Part shown: piece by piece, positions 9,384-17,816 of the stretch
Layout: the number at the start of each line of letters is the position of its first letter
Numbering within the stretch: the stretch's first letter is position 1
From: an uncultured Bacteroidota bacterium
GTDB lineage: Bacteria; Bacteroidota; Bacteroidia; Bacteroidales; SZUA-534
DNA: 61,095 nt
Reading direction: 5' to 3'
NCBI GenBank assembly: GCA_946414435.1
Contig: CAMKOM010000018.1
Coordinates: 1-61,095 of the forward strand
Notes under the pieces: generated by a model
Database searches by the model: none
The model's input: only the letters and a program-made list of their open reading frames with translations
What the model was told of the DNA's origin: nothing
Program-made: the position numbers and the translations under genes

Positions 9384-10187
9384 ATGAACCAGCTTTACAT
9401 TCATTGGCATCCGTCGCCCGAGATATTCAGCATCGGAGCCTTCGGGCCGCGCTGGTACGGCGTGCTGTTCGCCATAGCTTTCGTGGTGGGCTATTACCTT
9501 ATGAAGCACATCTTCAAGCGCGAGGGCGTCAAACTCGACTACATCGACAACCTGCTGCTCTATTTCTTTATCGGCACCATTGTGGGCGCGCGGCTGGGCC
9601 ATTGCCTGTTCTATGAGCCTGAGATTTACTTGCGCAACCCCATACAGATACTGAAAATCTGGGAGGGCGGCCTTGCGAGCCACGGCGCCGGCATCGGGCT
9701 GTTCATCGCCTTGGGGCTGTTTGTGCACAAATACAAGGTCGATACGCTATGGCTTTTCGACCGCCTGGCCATAATGATTGCCCTTTCGGGATTCTTTATC
9801 AGGATGGGCAATCTGATGAATTCCGAGATTGTTGGTTGCCCGACAACACAGCCGTGGGGGTTCATCTTCGAGAACAACGGCGAGGATTTCGCCCGTCATC
9901 CGTCGCAGCTATACGAGGCGCTGGGCTACCTTACCATCGGTCTGACGCTGCTTTGGATGTATTTCAAAACCAATGCCACAAAGCGAAAAGGGCTGATTTT
10001 CGGTCTTGCTATGGCACTCATCTTCGCGTTCCGTTTTATCATCGAGTTCACCAAAGAGACGCAGGTTGATTTTGAGAAGTCGATGACGCTCGATATGGGG
10101 CAGTGGTTGAGCATTCCGTTTGTGATTCTTGGCTTGACATTCATTGTGTTATCAATAATTCGAAATAAAAATGCAAAAGAGGTTTAA
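9384..10187 (+). CDS. lgt: Prolipoprotein diacylglyceryl transferase
   Basis: 267 residues, the usual length for Lgt. This inner-membrane enzyme transfers diacylglycerol from phosphatidylglycerol to the lipobox cysteine of prolipoproteins, the first step of lipoprotein maturation. It has about seven hydrophobic segments, the GGLASHGA motif with the catalytic His region, the family signature RMGNLMNSEIVG, and RHPSQLYEAL. It is the first gene of a tight cluster: its last 17 nt overlap the next gene, itself a lipoprotein that would be an Lgt substrate. The window encodes several further lipoproteins (GH43, GH3, esterase, the efflux adaptor). Confidence 0.97.
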   Translation: MNQLYIHWHPSPEIFSIGAFGPRWYGVLFAIAFVVGYYLMKHIFKREGVKLDYIDNLLLYFFIGTIVGARLGHCLFYEPEIYLRNPIQILKIWEGGLASHGAGIGLFIALGLFVHKYKVDTLWLFDRLAIMIALSGFFIRMGNLMNSEIVGCPTTQPWGFIFENNGEDFARHPSQLYEALGYLTIGLTLLWMYFKTNATKRKGLIFGLAMALIFAFRFIIEFTKETQVDFEKSMTLDMGQWLSIPFVILGLTFIVLSIIRNKNAKEV

Positions 10188-10761
10188 ACTAGCACTCATT
10201 GCTGTTGCCGGATTAGCTGTTTTGACGGCTTGCGGCGATGGCAACGATCCGAAATACATCACCCCCGAGCCCTATCTGCCGGCTTATCCGGGTTCTTATT
10301 GGGACTACACCGACGGTACACGTGTGCGCGCCACAAACTACGAGTTGCACAACTACCGCCCGTCCACCACATCACCCGATTACACCGACGAGTGCTACGT
10401 GCCCATCTGGGACGGCCATTATCTGTATAAATACAGCATCTATCAGTCGTCGCCGCTCTATCCGCTGAAGGAATTGGTCAGGGCAAGGGGCAGCTCGGTT
10501 TGGATTGTTGATGAGAACAACGGACAGAAGCTCAAGCGCTCTGAAGAGCACGTTGATTCGCTGGCCGTTGGCGATTCGATTTACAAAGATGTCTATTGCG
10601 TGACCGAATTTCTTGAAAATCTTGATAATAAAAACCATTGGAACCTGCGCGAGTATTATGCGAAGAATGTCGGGCTGGTCAAGGTTGAGGTTAAAAACCC
10701 CAACGATTCGGCCAACTTCGTTGTGCAGAAAGAGTTGCGCAGCTATTTCATTAACAAGTAG
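10171..10761 (+). CDS. Lipoprotein of unknown function
   Basis: 196 residues with signal peptide MQKRFKLALIAVAGLAVLTAC; the lipobox is LTAC. The mature part is soluble and rich in Tyr and charged residues (PAYPGSYWDYTDG, VYCVTEFLENLDNKNHW), with alternating strands suggesting a small beta-sandwich or beta-barrel. No family is recognised. The start codon lies inside lgt (17-nt overlap) and the stop abuts the next start, so translational coupling within the lgt operon is likely. The coupling says nothing definite about function. Confidence 0.85.
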   Translation: MQKRFKLALIAVAGLAVLTACGDGNDPKYITPEPYLPAYPGSYWDYTDGTRVRATNYELHNYRPSTTSPDYTDECYVPIWDGHYLYKYSIYQSSPLYPLKELVRARGSSVWIVDENNGQKLKRSEEHVDSLAVGDSIYKDVYCVTEFLENLDNKNHWNLREYYAKNVGLVKVEVKNPNDSANFVVQKELRSYFINK

Positions 10762-11361
10762 ATGGCACACAGGCGGCTGTTCCGTTATTCCGATTGCGTT
10801 GAGTTCTACAACTCGGCCAACCTTCAGTTGCCCGACGCTGAAAATGCGATAGGAGAGGCGCTTAACTTACAAACTGAAGGAAATCAGCCGCTTATCTACA
10901 ATTGGCGCAAACTTTTTCTTGTGCCCACACCCATAAGCATCGATGTGCGAACCGAGCCGTCGATGGCGGTAGTCAGCTACAGTTTCAGCCTGAAAAATCC
11001 AATATTTCTTTCGGCAATGATTGTCCTTGCCGCTGTGATTGTAGGCGTAAACAACTTTAAAACAGCCACATACTTGCTTGCCGCAGTCGCAATTGCAGTT
11101 GGTTTCGCAGTGGCTTCGATTCAGAACTCATTCATTCGTAACACGATAGCCGATGTTGTTTGCCTTCCAGCTTTTGAAGGCGAGGCGCAAGTACAACATA
11201 ATCAAATGGTTTGGATGTCGAACCCCGATGTGTGTCCAGCTTGTGGCGCCCCGCGTACTACGGATTCCACTGAATTTTGTCAAAATTGTGGAATAAAATT
11301 GCCGTCGCGGCAAACAACGAAAAACCTAAATAATAAATTTACATCGCAAAAAAGTTGTTGA
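10762..11361 (+). CDS. Membrane protein with C-terminal zinc-ribbon motif
   Basis: 199 residues. The N-terminal part (FRYSDCVEFYNSANLQLPDAENAIGEALN) is soluble; residues about 85-125 hold two adjacent hydrophobic helices (FLSAMIVLAAVIVGV and TYLLAAVAIAVGFAVA); the C-terminal part has CPACGAP ... CQNCG, a four-cysteine zinc-ribbon pattern on the cytoplasmic side. The family is not recognised. The start immediately follows the preceding stop codon, which places it in the lgt operon. The soluble first segment and the zinc ribbon may both face the cytoplasm with a hairpin membrane anchor (inference). Confidence 0.75.
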   Translation: MAHRRLFRYSDCVEFYNSANLQLPDAENAIGEALNLQTEGNQPLIYNWRKLFLVPTPISIDVRTEPSMAVVSYSFSLKNPIFLSAMIVLAAVIVGVNNFKTATYLLAAVAIAVGFAVASIQNSFIRNTIADVVCLPAFEGEAQVQHNQMVWMSNPDVCPACGAPRTTDSTEFCQNCGIKLPSRQTTKNLNNKFTSQKSC

Positions 11362-11384
11362 ACAATTTGGATAATTGCAATAAT

Positions 11385-11885
11385 ATGAGAAAGATAGCTG
11401 CGAACTTGGTTTATACGTGCATCGAAAGACCTATCAAATTTGGGCATTTGGTGGTTGATGACGACGGCACAATTCTCGACATTGTCGATACTGGCGGCAA
11501 ACTGATTGAGGAAGAGGGACTTGAATATCACAATGGAGTTCTGGTGCCAGGTTTCATCATCAACTCATCGCAGGCTGAGATGACCGAAAAAAGTGTGCGT
11601 ATGCGCTTTCTTGCCGGTGTCCAAATTGATTATATAGAACCTAACCAATTGGCGTACAGTTCAAAAGAACCGGTTGTGAACCAAATGTTCGGTTTGCAGA
11701 CCGACGGTGCATCTTTCGACGATGCTTTGGCAAACGCCACTATCGGCGCAGCTCGCTCTTTGGGTATCGACAACGAGTATGGCTGCTTCAAAAAAGGCAT
11801 CAAACCGGGTGTAGTGCTGCTCTATCCGTTTGATTTTGTAAACAGCAAAATGCGTCACGATACTCTGCCTAAGCGGTTGGTTTAG
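11385..11885 (+). CDS. Amidohydrolase-like protein lacking the catalytic barrel
   Basis: 166 residues. The N-terminus (MRKIAANLVYT ... FGHLVVDDDGTILDIVDTGG ... NGVLVPGF) matches the first half of the composite beta-sandwich of amidohydrolases of the chlorohydrolase / aminodeoxyfutalosine deaminase type. The C-terminus (FDDALANATIGAARSLGIDNEYGCFKKGIKPGVVLLYPFDF) matches the region that closes that fold. Between them, where a full-length enzyme of roughly 380 residues carries HxH and the other metal ligands, only about 50 residues remain, and PGF is followed by INSS where NAHxH is expected. It therefore cannot be a normal hydrolase. ATG 11385 is preferred to the ATG at 11355, which overlaps the previous gene. 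The frame is intact, which argues for a kept structural or regulatory role. Confidence 0.7.
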   Translation: MRKIAANLVYTCIERPIKFGHLVVDDDGTILDIVDTGGKLIEEEGLEYHNGVLVPGFIINSSQAEMTEKSVRMRFLAGVQIDYIEPNQLAYSSKEPVVNQMFGLQTDGASFDDALANATIGAARSLGIDNEYGCFKKGIKPGVVLLYPFDFVNSKMRHDTLPKRLV

Positions 11886-11892
11886 TTTTATT

Positions 11893-12003
11893 TAGGATTT
11901 AGAATGTAGGAATTAGGATTTAATCGCTGATTGCCACTAATTACTAACTTCTAACTTATAAATTCCAACATCTAACTCATAAATCCTAACTTCTAAATCC
12001 TAC
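11893..12003. repeat. AT-rich inverted low-complexity spacer
   Basis: The left half repeats TTAGGATTTAGAA-like 8-10-mers and the right half repeats CTAACTTCTAAATCC-like ones, so the two halves are imperfect complements and could form a long weak hairpin. It fills the gap between the amidohydrolase-like gene and the glycosyltransferase. Similar strings recur near 28100-28220, 50765-50785, 55820-55850 and 56430-56475. Confidence 0.6.
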
Positions 12004-12009
12004 CTATCA

Positions 12010-12942
12010 ATGACTCTCATTGCGCCACTCGATTGGGGATTAGGTCACGCAACACGTTGTGTGCCAATAATTAACGAGTGCCTGGCAAAAGGAGAGAAGG
12101 TTATCATTGCTGCCGACGGTGCTGCCGCGGCATTCCTGAAACAAGAATTTCCAAACCTTACCCATATCAGGCTGAAAGGCTGGCGGATGCGCTATTTCTG
12201 GCCGCTGCCGCTTGCTCTTGCACTGCAAATACCGTTCTTCGGCGTCAGCATCTTGTTGGAGCACTGGCGTTTGCAGCGGATTATCAAGCGAATGGGAGTG
12301 AGCCGCGTCATTTCCGACAACCGCTACGGTCTTTGGAGCCGAGACATCGATAGCACCATAATTACGCACCAACTCTACATTCAACTGCCGCAATGGCTAA
12401 AACTGTTCGAGAAGCCGCTGCACGCATTTACGGCCCGTCTGTTGTGCCATTTCGACCGCATTTGGGTTCCTGACTATGCCGATGCCCAAAAGTCGCTCTC
12501 TGGCGCTTTATCGCACGGTGGAGCGATGGATGCCGAGGTTGAGTATATCGGGCCACTCTCGCGCTTCACAGCCGACACGATGGACGAGCCGTCGCTGCCT
12601 GTACCGCAGGTGCTGGTTGTGCTTTCGGGGCCCGGAAGGCAGAAACGCCGATTTGCCAAACTCATTCTGAATCACCTTAAAGGTTCTGCAAAACGGATTC
12701 TGGTGGTGGGTGCGGAGCCTAATCTAAAATATCAAATTACCGATGGTGGCGTGCTTATAATAAACCATCTGCCATCGCAAGAACTGAACAGCCTTCTCAA
12801 ACTTGCGCCGCATGTTATCGCCCGCTCGGGCTACACAACCATAATGGATTTGCACCGCATCGGCCGCTGCGCCATCTTGTTCCCAACCAAAGGGCAATGG
12901 GAGCAGGAATATCTAGTAAAACGGTGGCGCAACGGGCAATAA
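12010..12942 (+). CDS. GT28/MurG-like glycosyltransferase
   Basis: 310 residues with a GT-B fold. The N-terminal domain begins TLIAPLDWGLGHATR, the Gly-rich acceptor-side loop typical of MurG-like enzymes, and the C-terminal domain has VLVVLSGPGRQKRRF followed by LPSQELNSLLKLAPHVIARSGYTTIMDL, where MurG has the nucleotide-sugar pocket (SGxxT). It is shorter than MurG (about 355 residues) and lacks its other signatures, so it is a relative that transfers an unknown sugar, probably at the inner face of the membrane: the stretch PLPLALALQIPFFGVSILLEHW could bind the membrane. The neighbouring acyltransferase suggests a lipid or glycolipid context (inference). Confidence 0.75.
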   Translation: MTLIAPLDWGLGHATRCVPIINECLAKGEKVIIAADGAAAAFLKQEFPNLTHIRLKGWRMRYFWPLPLALALQIPFFGVSILLEHWRLQRIIKRMGVSRVISDNRYGLWSRDIDSTIITHQLYIQLPQWLKLFEKPLHAFTARLLCHFDRIWVPDYADAQKSLSGALSHGGAMDAEVEYIGPLSRFTADTMDEPSLPVPQVLVVLSGPGRQKRRFAKLILNHLKGSAKRILVVGAEPNLKYQITDGGVLIINHLPSQELNSLLKLAPHVIARSGYTTIMDLHRIGRCAILFPTKGQWEQEYLVKRWRNGQ

Positions 12943-13101
12943 TTGTAGAAATCGCAGCCATTCGCACTCTGTTTTTCTATTTCATAATCAGTGTATTACT
13001 TATTTTTCCACATTGTTTAGTAAATGGTGCAAAAACATAGCGCCCGACGGCAACTTCCTAACACTTTTTTGCATTAATTTGTCGCAACTAATTGAACTTA
13101 T

Positions 13102-14448
13102 ATGCAGAAACCAATACAGGGCTTCTCGGTCGGCTACACAATGCTGAAGCACTACTCGAGATTCTTCATCCGCAAGTTTTTCAAGACGACTACTGTTGTC
13201 GGGCTCGACAATATCCCAAAGGACCGGCCGGTGATTATCACGCCCAACCATCAGGACACGCTGATGGACGCGCTTTGCATCATCTACAACGTGCACGGAC
13301 GGGCCGTTTTTATGGCTCGCGCCGATATTTTCGGCAAGTCGAAGTTGATAGCCAACACATTGAGATTCTTGAAGATACTGCCGCTTTACCGCATCCGCGA
13401 TGGCGTGAAGGAGCTGAAGAACAACGATGCGTCGTTTGAAGAAGCCGTGGGCGTGCTCGAAAGCCGTCAGAAACTGGTTGTTCTGCCCGAAGGCTGCCAC
13501 GTGGGCGAGCGCCGTCTGCGCCAACTGAAGAAGGGTGTGGCCCGCATTGCCTTTATGGCCGAAGAACGCAACAATTTTGAGTTGGGGCTCGAGATTGTGC
13601 CCGCCGGACTCGACTACACGCACTACATCAACGTCGGGGCGCGGTTTATGGTGCAGTACGGCAAGCCGATACCTGTTGCCAAATACAAGGATTTGTACCT
13701 TGAAAATCCGCAGAAGGCGATGGCCGCGCTGATGGACGACATCCGTGCCGGAATGCTGCCGCTGATGCTCAATCTGGACAACGAAGCCGAGTACAAAACT
13801 CTTGAAACTCTTGACGATATCTACATCAACGACCTTTATCAGGGCCGTCAGAGCCGCCGCAGCGTGAAACACACCGAGATACTTGCCAAAAAACAGCAGA
13901 TGGGCGAGAAGCTGCTGGCTTTTGCTCAGTCGCAATCGGCTGAATACGAAAATGTTAAGCAGTTGGCCGACGAGTTCCGCACGCTGCTGAAAAAACTTAA
14001 TCTGCGCCTTTGGGCAGTTGCCAAAGACAAGTATTCGGCTATTGGAATCTTCTTGAGCCGCCTGCTGCAACTGGCTCTGCTGCCGGTTTTCGTGGCCGGA
14101 TTCGTGCCCAATATTCTTCCGTTCGCGCTTCCAATGCGCTTTTCGCGCGGCATCAAAGACCCACAGTTTTTGAGTTCGGTGCGGTTTGTGATTGCCGTGG
14201 TGCTGTTCCTGCTGTTCTATCTTATCTATTTGATACCGTTGCTGATATTCCTGCCGAAATGGTGGATGGCGATTGTGACACTGGTTGCGTTGCCGTATCT
14301 GGCCGCGCTGGCATTCCGCTACTATGTATGGTTCCGCAAGACAACGGCCCGCGCCCGCGTCAACCGTATGCGCCGCCAAAAGAACGCCGACTGGCTGCGC
14401 CTGACCGAGTGCCGCGACGCCATTCTGAACGTTCTGCGGAAGCTTTAG
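13102..14448 (+). CDS. PlsC-type glycerolipid acyltransferase
   Basis: 448 residues. The N-terminal half is a PlsC domain: ITPNHQDTLMDAL is the catalytic His-Asp motif in the H-x5-D form often seen in Bacteroidetes GPAT-like proteins, LPLYRIRDG is the second block, LPEGCHVGERRL the third (phosphate binding) and IVPAGLDYTHY the fourth. A soluble charged helix region follows (residues about 240-310), then two pairs of hydrophobic helices (LLQLALLPVFVAGFVPNI; FVIAVVLFLLFYLIYLIPLLIFL) and a basic C-terminus. Expected to acylate glycerol-3-phosphate or a lysophospholipid at the inner membrane. The 159-nt gap upstream is AT-rich with only weak promoter-like sequence. Confidence 0.85.
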   Translation: MQKPIQGFSVGYTMLKHYSRFFIRKFFKTTTVVGLDNIPKDRPVIITPNHQDTLMDALCIIYNVHGRAVFMARADIFGKSKLIANTLRFLKILPLYRIRDGVKELKNNDASFEEAVGVLESRQKLVVLPEGCHVGERRLRQLKKGVARIAFMAEERNNFELGLEIVPAGLDYTHYINVGARFMVQYGKPIPVAKYKDLYLENPQKAMAALMDDIRAGMLPLMLNLDNEAEYKTLETLDDIYINDLYQGRQSRRSVKHTEILAKKQQMGEKLLAFAQSQSAEYENVKQLADEFRTLLKKLNLRLWAVAKDKYSAIGIFLSRLLQLALLPVFVAGFVPNILPFALPMRFSRGIKDPQFLSSVRFVIAVVLFLLFYLIYLIPLLIFLPKWWMAIVTLVALPYLAALAFRYYVWFRKTTARARVNRMRRQKNADWLRLTECRDAILNVLRKL

Positions 14449-14526
14449 GCAGGAGAGAAGTGCTGAACAAGTTGACGGATGGCTGTATCTTTACGTTAAT
14501 CTTATAGGTTAATCGGCGATAATATG

Positions 14527-14534
14527 TACTTTTG
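14527..14534 (+). promoter_or_regulatory. Candidate -7 box near the LysM gene start
   Basis: TACTTTTG fits TAnnTTTG, but it touches the first ATG of the LysM gene (14535). If it is real, transcription would start near 14541 and translation at the in-frame ATG 14550 or 14556, each of which still leaves a signal peptide. Confidence 0.35.
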
Positions 14535-16622
14535 ATGCGGAAATTTGCTATGGTGATGAGTGCGAATAAATCGTTTTTAGTTATTGCGACAGTTTTTGTG
14601 CTGTTTGCACAGATGGCTGTTGGTCAGGAAGAAACCGTCAAGAGTGCGAACAACAAGGTCAGCCTTAACGGAAAGGAGTATTACCTTCACATTGTGCGTA
14701 AAGGCGAGACTTTGAGCGCCATCAGCCGTGCTTATGACGTGGCTGTCGATTCAATTATTGCCGACAACCCGCAGCTCACCTACCAAATCCATCCTGACCA
14801 ATACATCAAAATCCGTGTCAAGAAGGAAGAAAAAATGCCCGAGAATTACAGCTATCACCTTGTCACTAAAGGCGATACGCCATACAACATCGCCAAGCGC
14901 TACGGTATCAGCATCGACGAACTCTACAAGAACAATCCGGGTACCGAACTTGGCATTAAAATCGGCGATAGGCTGAAAATCAAATCAATAGTGAAGGAAG
15001 AAACGGCTGCAGCCGAAGAACATCAAGCCGACACAACCTTCATACTTCATAAGGTTGCCAAGCAGGAGACTTTGTTTGGCATTGCGCGGCAGTATCAGAC
15101 CACGCCGGCCGAGATTGAGAAGATGAATCCGGAAATTGTCGGCCGCTCAATCCAAGTTGATGAGATGCTGCGTGTGCCTATTCAAAAGGCTGTGGCCGAA
15201 GAAGTTATCGAAGGCGATTTCGATTTTCATAAAGTTGAGAAACAAGAGACACTTTACGGCATTGCCCGCTCTTATGGCTTGAAAGACAAGGATTTGCTGA
15301 AAATCAATCCAAGCCTGAAAAAACGCGGTCTGCAGGAAGGTGAGCTCATTCGCATCCCGAAAGGGGCACAAAAAGCAAACCAACCGCAAGTGGTTGAAAC
15401 ACAGCAGCCCGAACCGAAAGAGCCGGTGATTACCGAAGCCGAGCGCGAGCGCATTGAAGCCTACGAAGCCGACAACCGCAAGATGCACACCGTGCAGAAC
15501 GCCCAACTCGACAAGTCGAAGACCTACAAAGTGGCTTTCTTCCTGCCGTTCTACCTGAATATGAACGACACCACAGGGTGGGGCGAGCACAACGGAAAAA
15601 TCTACGCCCGCTCAAAGAGTTTTATTGAGTTCTACGCCGGCGCGATGTTGGCACTCAATGAGTTACGCAAGCAGGGCGTGTCGTTCGATGTGAAGGTCAT
15701 CGACACCAAAGGCGACAGCGTTTACATCACCAACTATATGCGCACCCACGACCTTTCGGACTACAATATGTTCATCGGGCCGGCGCTCAACAGCGAGCTG
15801 CAGGTGGTGGGCGACTACGCGTGGGAGCACCAAATCAACATTGTGTCGCCGCTGTCGGTCAAGAGCTCGTTCATCGACCACAATCCATACGCCTTTCAAG
15901 TGTGTCCGACGCTCGACATTCAGATGAAGTATATGGCCGAATTTCTGAATCAGATTGATACAAAGAACTTTATAGTTATCCATAACGGCGATTCGCAGGA
16001 GCAGGATTTCATTTCGGAATTCAAGCGCCAACTCTACGCGTCAATCAAGAACGACAACTTCGACCAAGTGCGCTACAACGAGTATTACTACTACACCAGC
16101 GGCGACATTTTGAGCAGTGCTTTCATCAAGGGCAAGGAGAACATTGTCATCATCCCGTCGACCGACCGCGCGTTTGTGACCGATGTCATCGGAAAGCTCA
16201 ACGGCTACTCGTATGAGTACAACGTGACGCTGTTCGGACAGCCGCGTTGGGAGCGGTTCGAGAGCATCGACATCGACAATTTCCACAACACCAACACGCA
16301 CTATCTGTCGAACTCGTACATCGACTACAAGAAGCCCGAAATCATTGATTTTGTGCGCAACTATCGCAACATTATGAACGTTGAGCCCGACCGTATGGCC
16401 TTCCAGGGCTACGACATCACGCTGTTTTTCTGTTCGGCGCTCAACAAGTTCGGCCACGATTTCCGCCGCTACATTATGTACCACACCGCGCCATTGCTGC
16501 AAACTGAGTTCAACTTTGTGCCATATTCTGACCAGGGCGGCTTCCAAAACACTTCGATTTATATTCTCAACTACGCTAAAGACTATAGTGTCAAAAAGAT
16601 AGCCACTTATCCGGAGAAGTGA
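14535..16622 (+). CDS. LysM-repeat protein with periplasmic-receptor-like domain
   Basis: 695 residues from ATG 14535 (the frame also has a TTG three bases earlier and ATGs at 14550 and 14556). Signal peptide ending MAVGQ; four LysM domains (HIVRKGETLSAIS, HLVTKGDTPYNIA, HKVAKQETLFGIA, HKVEKQETLYGIA) spaced by about 60 residues; a charged Glu/Pro/Gln linker; then from about residue 325 a Leu/Ile/Val-receptor-like fold opening YKVAFFLPFYLNM, with VIDTKGDSVYITNYM and FIVIHNGDSQEQDFI as strands of its two lobes. LysM binds peptidoglycan, so the protein is probably periplasmic and holds a small-molecule or cell-wall-fragment binding domain next to the wall. Ligand unknown. This LysM-receptor combination is common in Bacteroidetes. 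Confidence 0.88.
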   Translation: MRKFAMVMSANKSFLVIATVFVLFAQMAVGQEETVKSANNKVSLNGKEYYLHIVRKGETLSAISRAYDVAVDSIIADNPQLTYQIHPDQYIKIRVKKEEKMPENYSYHLVTKGDTPYNIAKRYGISIDELYKNNPGTELGIKIGDRLKIKSIVKEETAAAEEHQADTTFILHKVAKQETLFGIARQYQTTPAEIEKMNPEIVGRSIQVDEMLRVPIQKAVAEEVIEGDFDFHKVEKQETLYGIARSYGLKDKDLLKINPSLKKRGLQEGELIRIPKGAQKANQPQVVETQQPEPKEPVITEAERERIEAYEADNRKMHTVQNAQLDKSKTYKVAFFLPFYLNMNDTTGWGEHNGKIYARSKSFIEFYAGAMLALNELRKQGVSFDVKVIDTKGDSVYITNYMRTHDLSDYNMFIGPALNSELQVVGDYAWEHQINIVSPLSVKSSFIDHNPYAFQVCPTLDIQMKYMAEFLNQIDTKNFIVIHNGDSQEQDFISEFKRQLYASIKNDNFDQVRYNEYYYYTSGDILSSAFIKGKENIVIIPSTDRAFVTDVIGKLNGYSYEYNVTLFGQPRWERFESIDIDNFHNTNTHYLSNSYIDYKKPEIIDFVRNYRNIMNVEPDRMAFQGYDITLFFCSALNKFGHDFRRYIMYHTAPLLQTEFNFVPYSDQGGFQNTSIYILNYAKDYSVKKIATYPEK

Positions 16623-16731
16623 TGGGCTTTAATTGCAGCCTTTTTCAAAATCCCCAATCATGTTGAACGATTGTGCAAAATCGTTAACAATTTTTTATCT
16701 CCGCAAAAGTGTATTAAACAAAAGATTTATC

Positions 16732-16739
16732 TAAATTTG
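16732..16739 (+). promoter_or_regulatory. Candidate -7 box for the DUF1573-like / GH3 unit
   Basis: TAAATTTG matches TAnnTTTG and lies 20 nt before the TTG start of the next gene, giving a leader of about 14 nt. No convincing -33 TTG is seen. Confidence 0.4.
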
Positions 16740-16759
16740 GGGAAACACTTGCAACTATT

Positions 16760-17800
16760 TTGAGGAAGCGGTTTTCAATCTTGTGCGGGCTAATTATGAC
16801 GGCTGTTTGCGCCAACGCGCAGAACAATGCCGCTATGCCCGTTTTCGACACCTACGAGCACGATTTCGGCACCATTAGCGAGGCCGACGGACCTGTGAGC
16901 CACGTGTTCCACCTGCTCAACAATTCCGACAAGAGCGTTGCCATTTCGCGCGCCATTCCTGGCTGCTCGTGCATAAACGCCGACTTTGTGAGCACGCCCG
17001 TTGAGCCTGGCAAGATGACCGATGTGGTTGTCACCTACTCGCCGTCGGGTGCGGTGGGCAACACTTACCGCACCATTGAGATTATGGCCGCCGACGGCCG
17101 CAGCCTTGGCACGCTCTCAACCAAAGCCAACGTGGTGCCCGCCGACCGCAGCATTCAGGAACGCTACTTCTACACGCTCGCCGATATGCTCTACGCCAAC
17201 AAGAACACACTGCCTTTCGGCTATGTCTATCAAGGCAAAATGGCTCAAAAACAAGTGTTTATAGCCAACGCGTCGGACCGAGCGATGAACCTTGAAGTGC
17301 AGACAACACCAACGCCCGAACTGCGCGCCGTGGCCCCTTACAGGCTTGAGGCTGGACGCGAATCGGCCATAACAATCACCTACACAATGCCCGACGACAA
17401 ATCGCTTTTCCGCACTTTCAACGATACTATCTGGCTGATTGTCAACGGACAGAAGGCACGAGTGCCTGTGGCTGTTTCGGCTGTCTGCCTGGCGAAAATC
17501 GACGAGAGCGCGACCGCGCCGCAGATGACCACCTATCCGTCGGAAGGGAAACTTGAAAGCGGCTGGCTGTCGAGCACCTTATCGGGCACTATCAGCCTGA
17601 CTAACAACGGAAAAGCCGACCTTGTGATTCACGCCGTTGAGAAACCCGACGGCGTGCGGGTGAACATTGGCGGCGGAACGGTGGTGAAGCCTGGGCGGAA
17701 AATCGACGTGAAAGCCGAAACCGAACAGGGCGGGAAATTCAGCGTGAAACTCTTCACCAACGACCCACAGCGACCATTTAAGGAATTAATTTTTCAGTAA
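16760..17800 (+). CDS. Secreted DUF1573-like protein
   Basis: 346 residues with signal peptide MRKRFSILCGLIMTAVCANAQ. The first domain is DUF1573-like, an Ig/ASH-type beta-sandwich: YEHDFGTISEADGPVSHVFHLLNNSDKSVAISRAIPGCSCINADF, with the typical CSC motif, and VEPGKMTDVVVTYSP. A second Ig-like domain follows around residues 150-235 and a third one at the C-terminus (GTISLTNNGKADLVIHAVE). Function of the family is unknown. The start is a TTG; the next in-frame ATG (16796) would cut the signal peptide. Only 16 nt separate it from the GH3 gene, so the two are probably cotranscribed. Confidence 0.82.
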   Translation: MRKRFSILCGLIMTAVCANAQNNAAMPVFDTYEHDFGTISEADGPVSHVFHLLNNSDKSVAISRAIPGCSCINADFVSTPVEPGKMTDVVVTYSPSGAVGNTYRTIEIMAADGRSLGTLSTKANVVPADRSIQERYFYTLADMLYANKNTLPFGYVYQGKMAQKQVFIANASDRAMNLEVQTTPTPELRAVAPYRLEAGRESAITITYTMPDDKSLFRTFNDTIWLIVNGQKARVPVAVSAVCLAKIDESATAPQMTTYPSEGKLESGWLSSTLSGTISLTNNGKADLVIHAVEKPDGVRVNIGGGTVVKPGRKIDVKAETEQGGKFSVKLFTNDPQRPFKELIFQ

Positions 17801-17816
17801 CAATAATAATTAGGAA

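Noticed and set aside
9185-9616. Open frame overlapping the start of lgt
   Set aside because: It runs through the palindrome and promoter and out of frame into lgt; its C-terminal part is just shifted lgt sequence.
13000-14379. A 459-codon antisense frame across the acyltransferase gene
   Set aside because: The plus strand shows all four PlsC blocks; the antisense product is Gln/His-rich with no motif.
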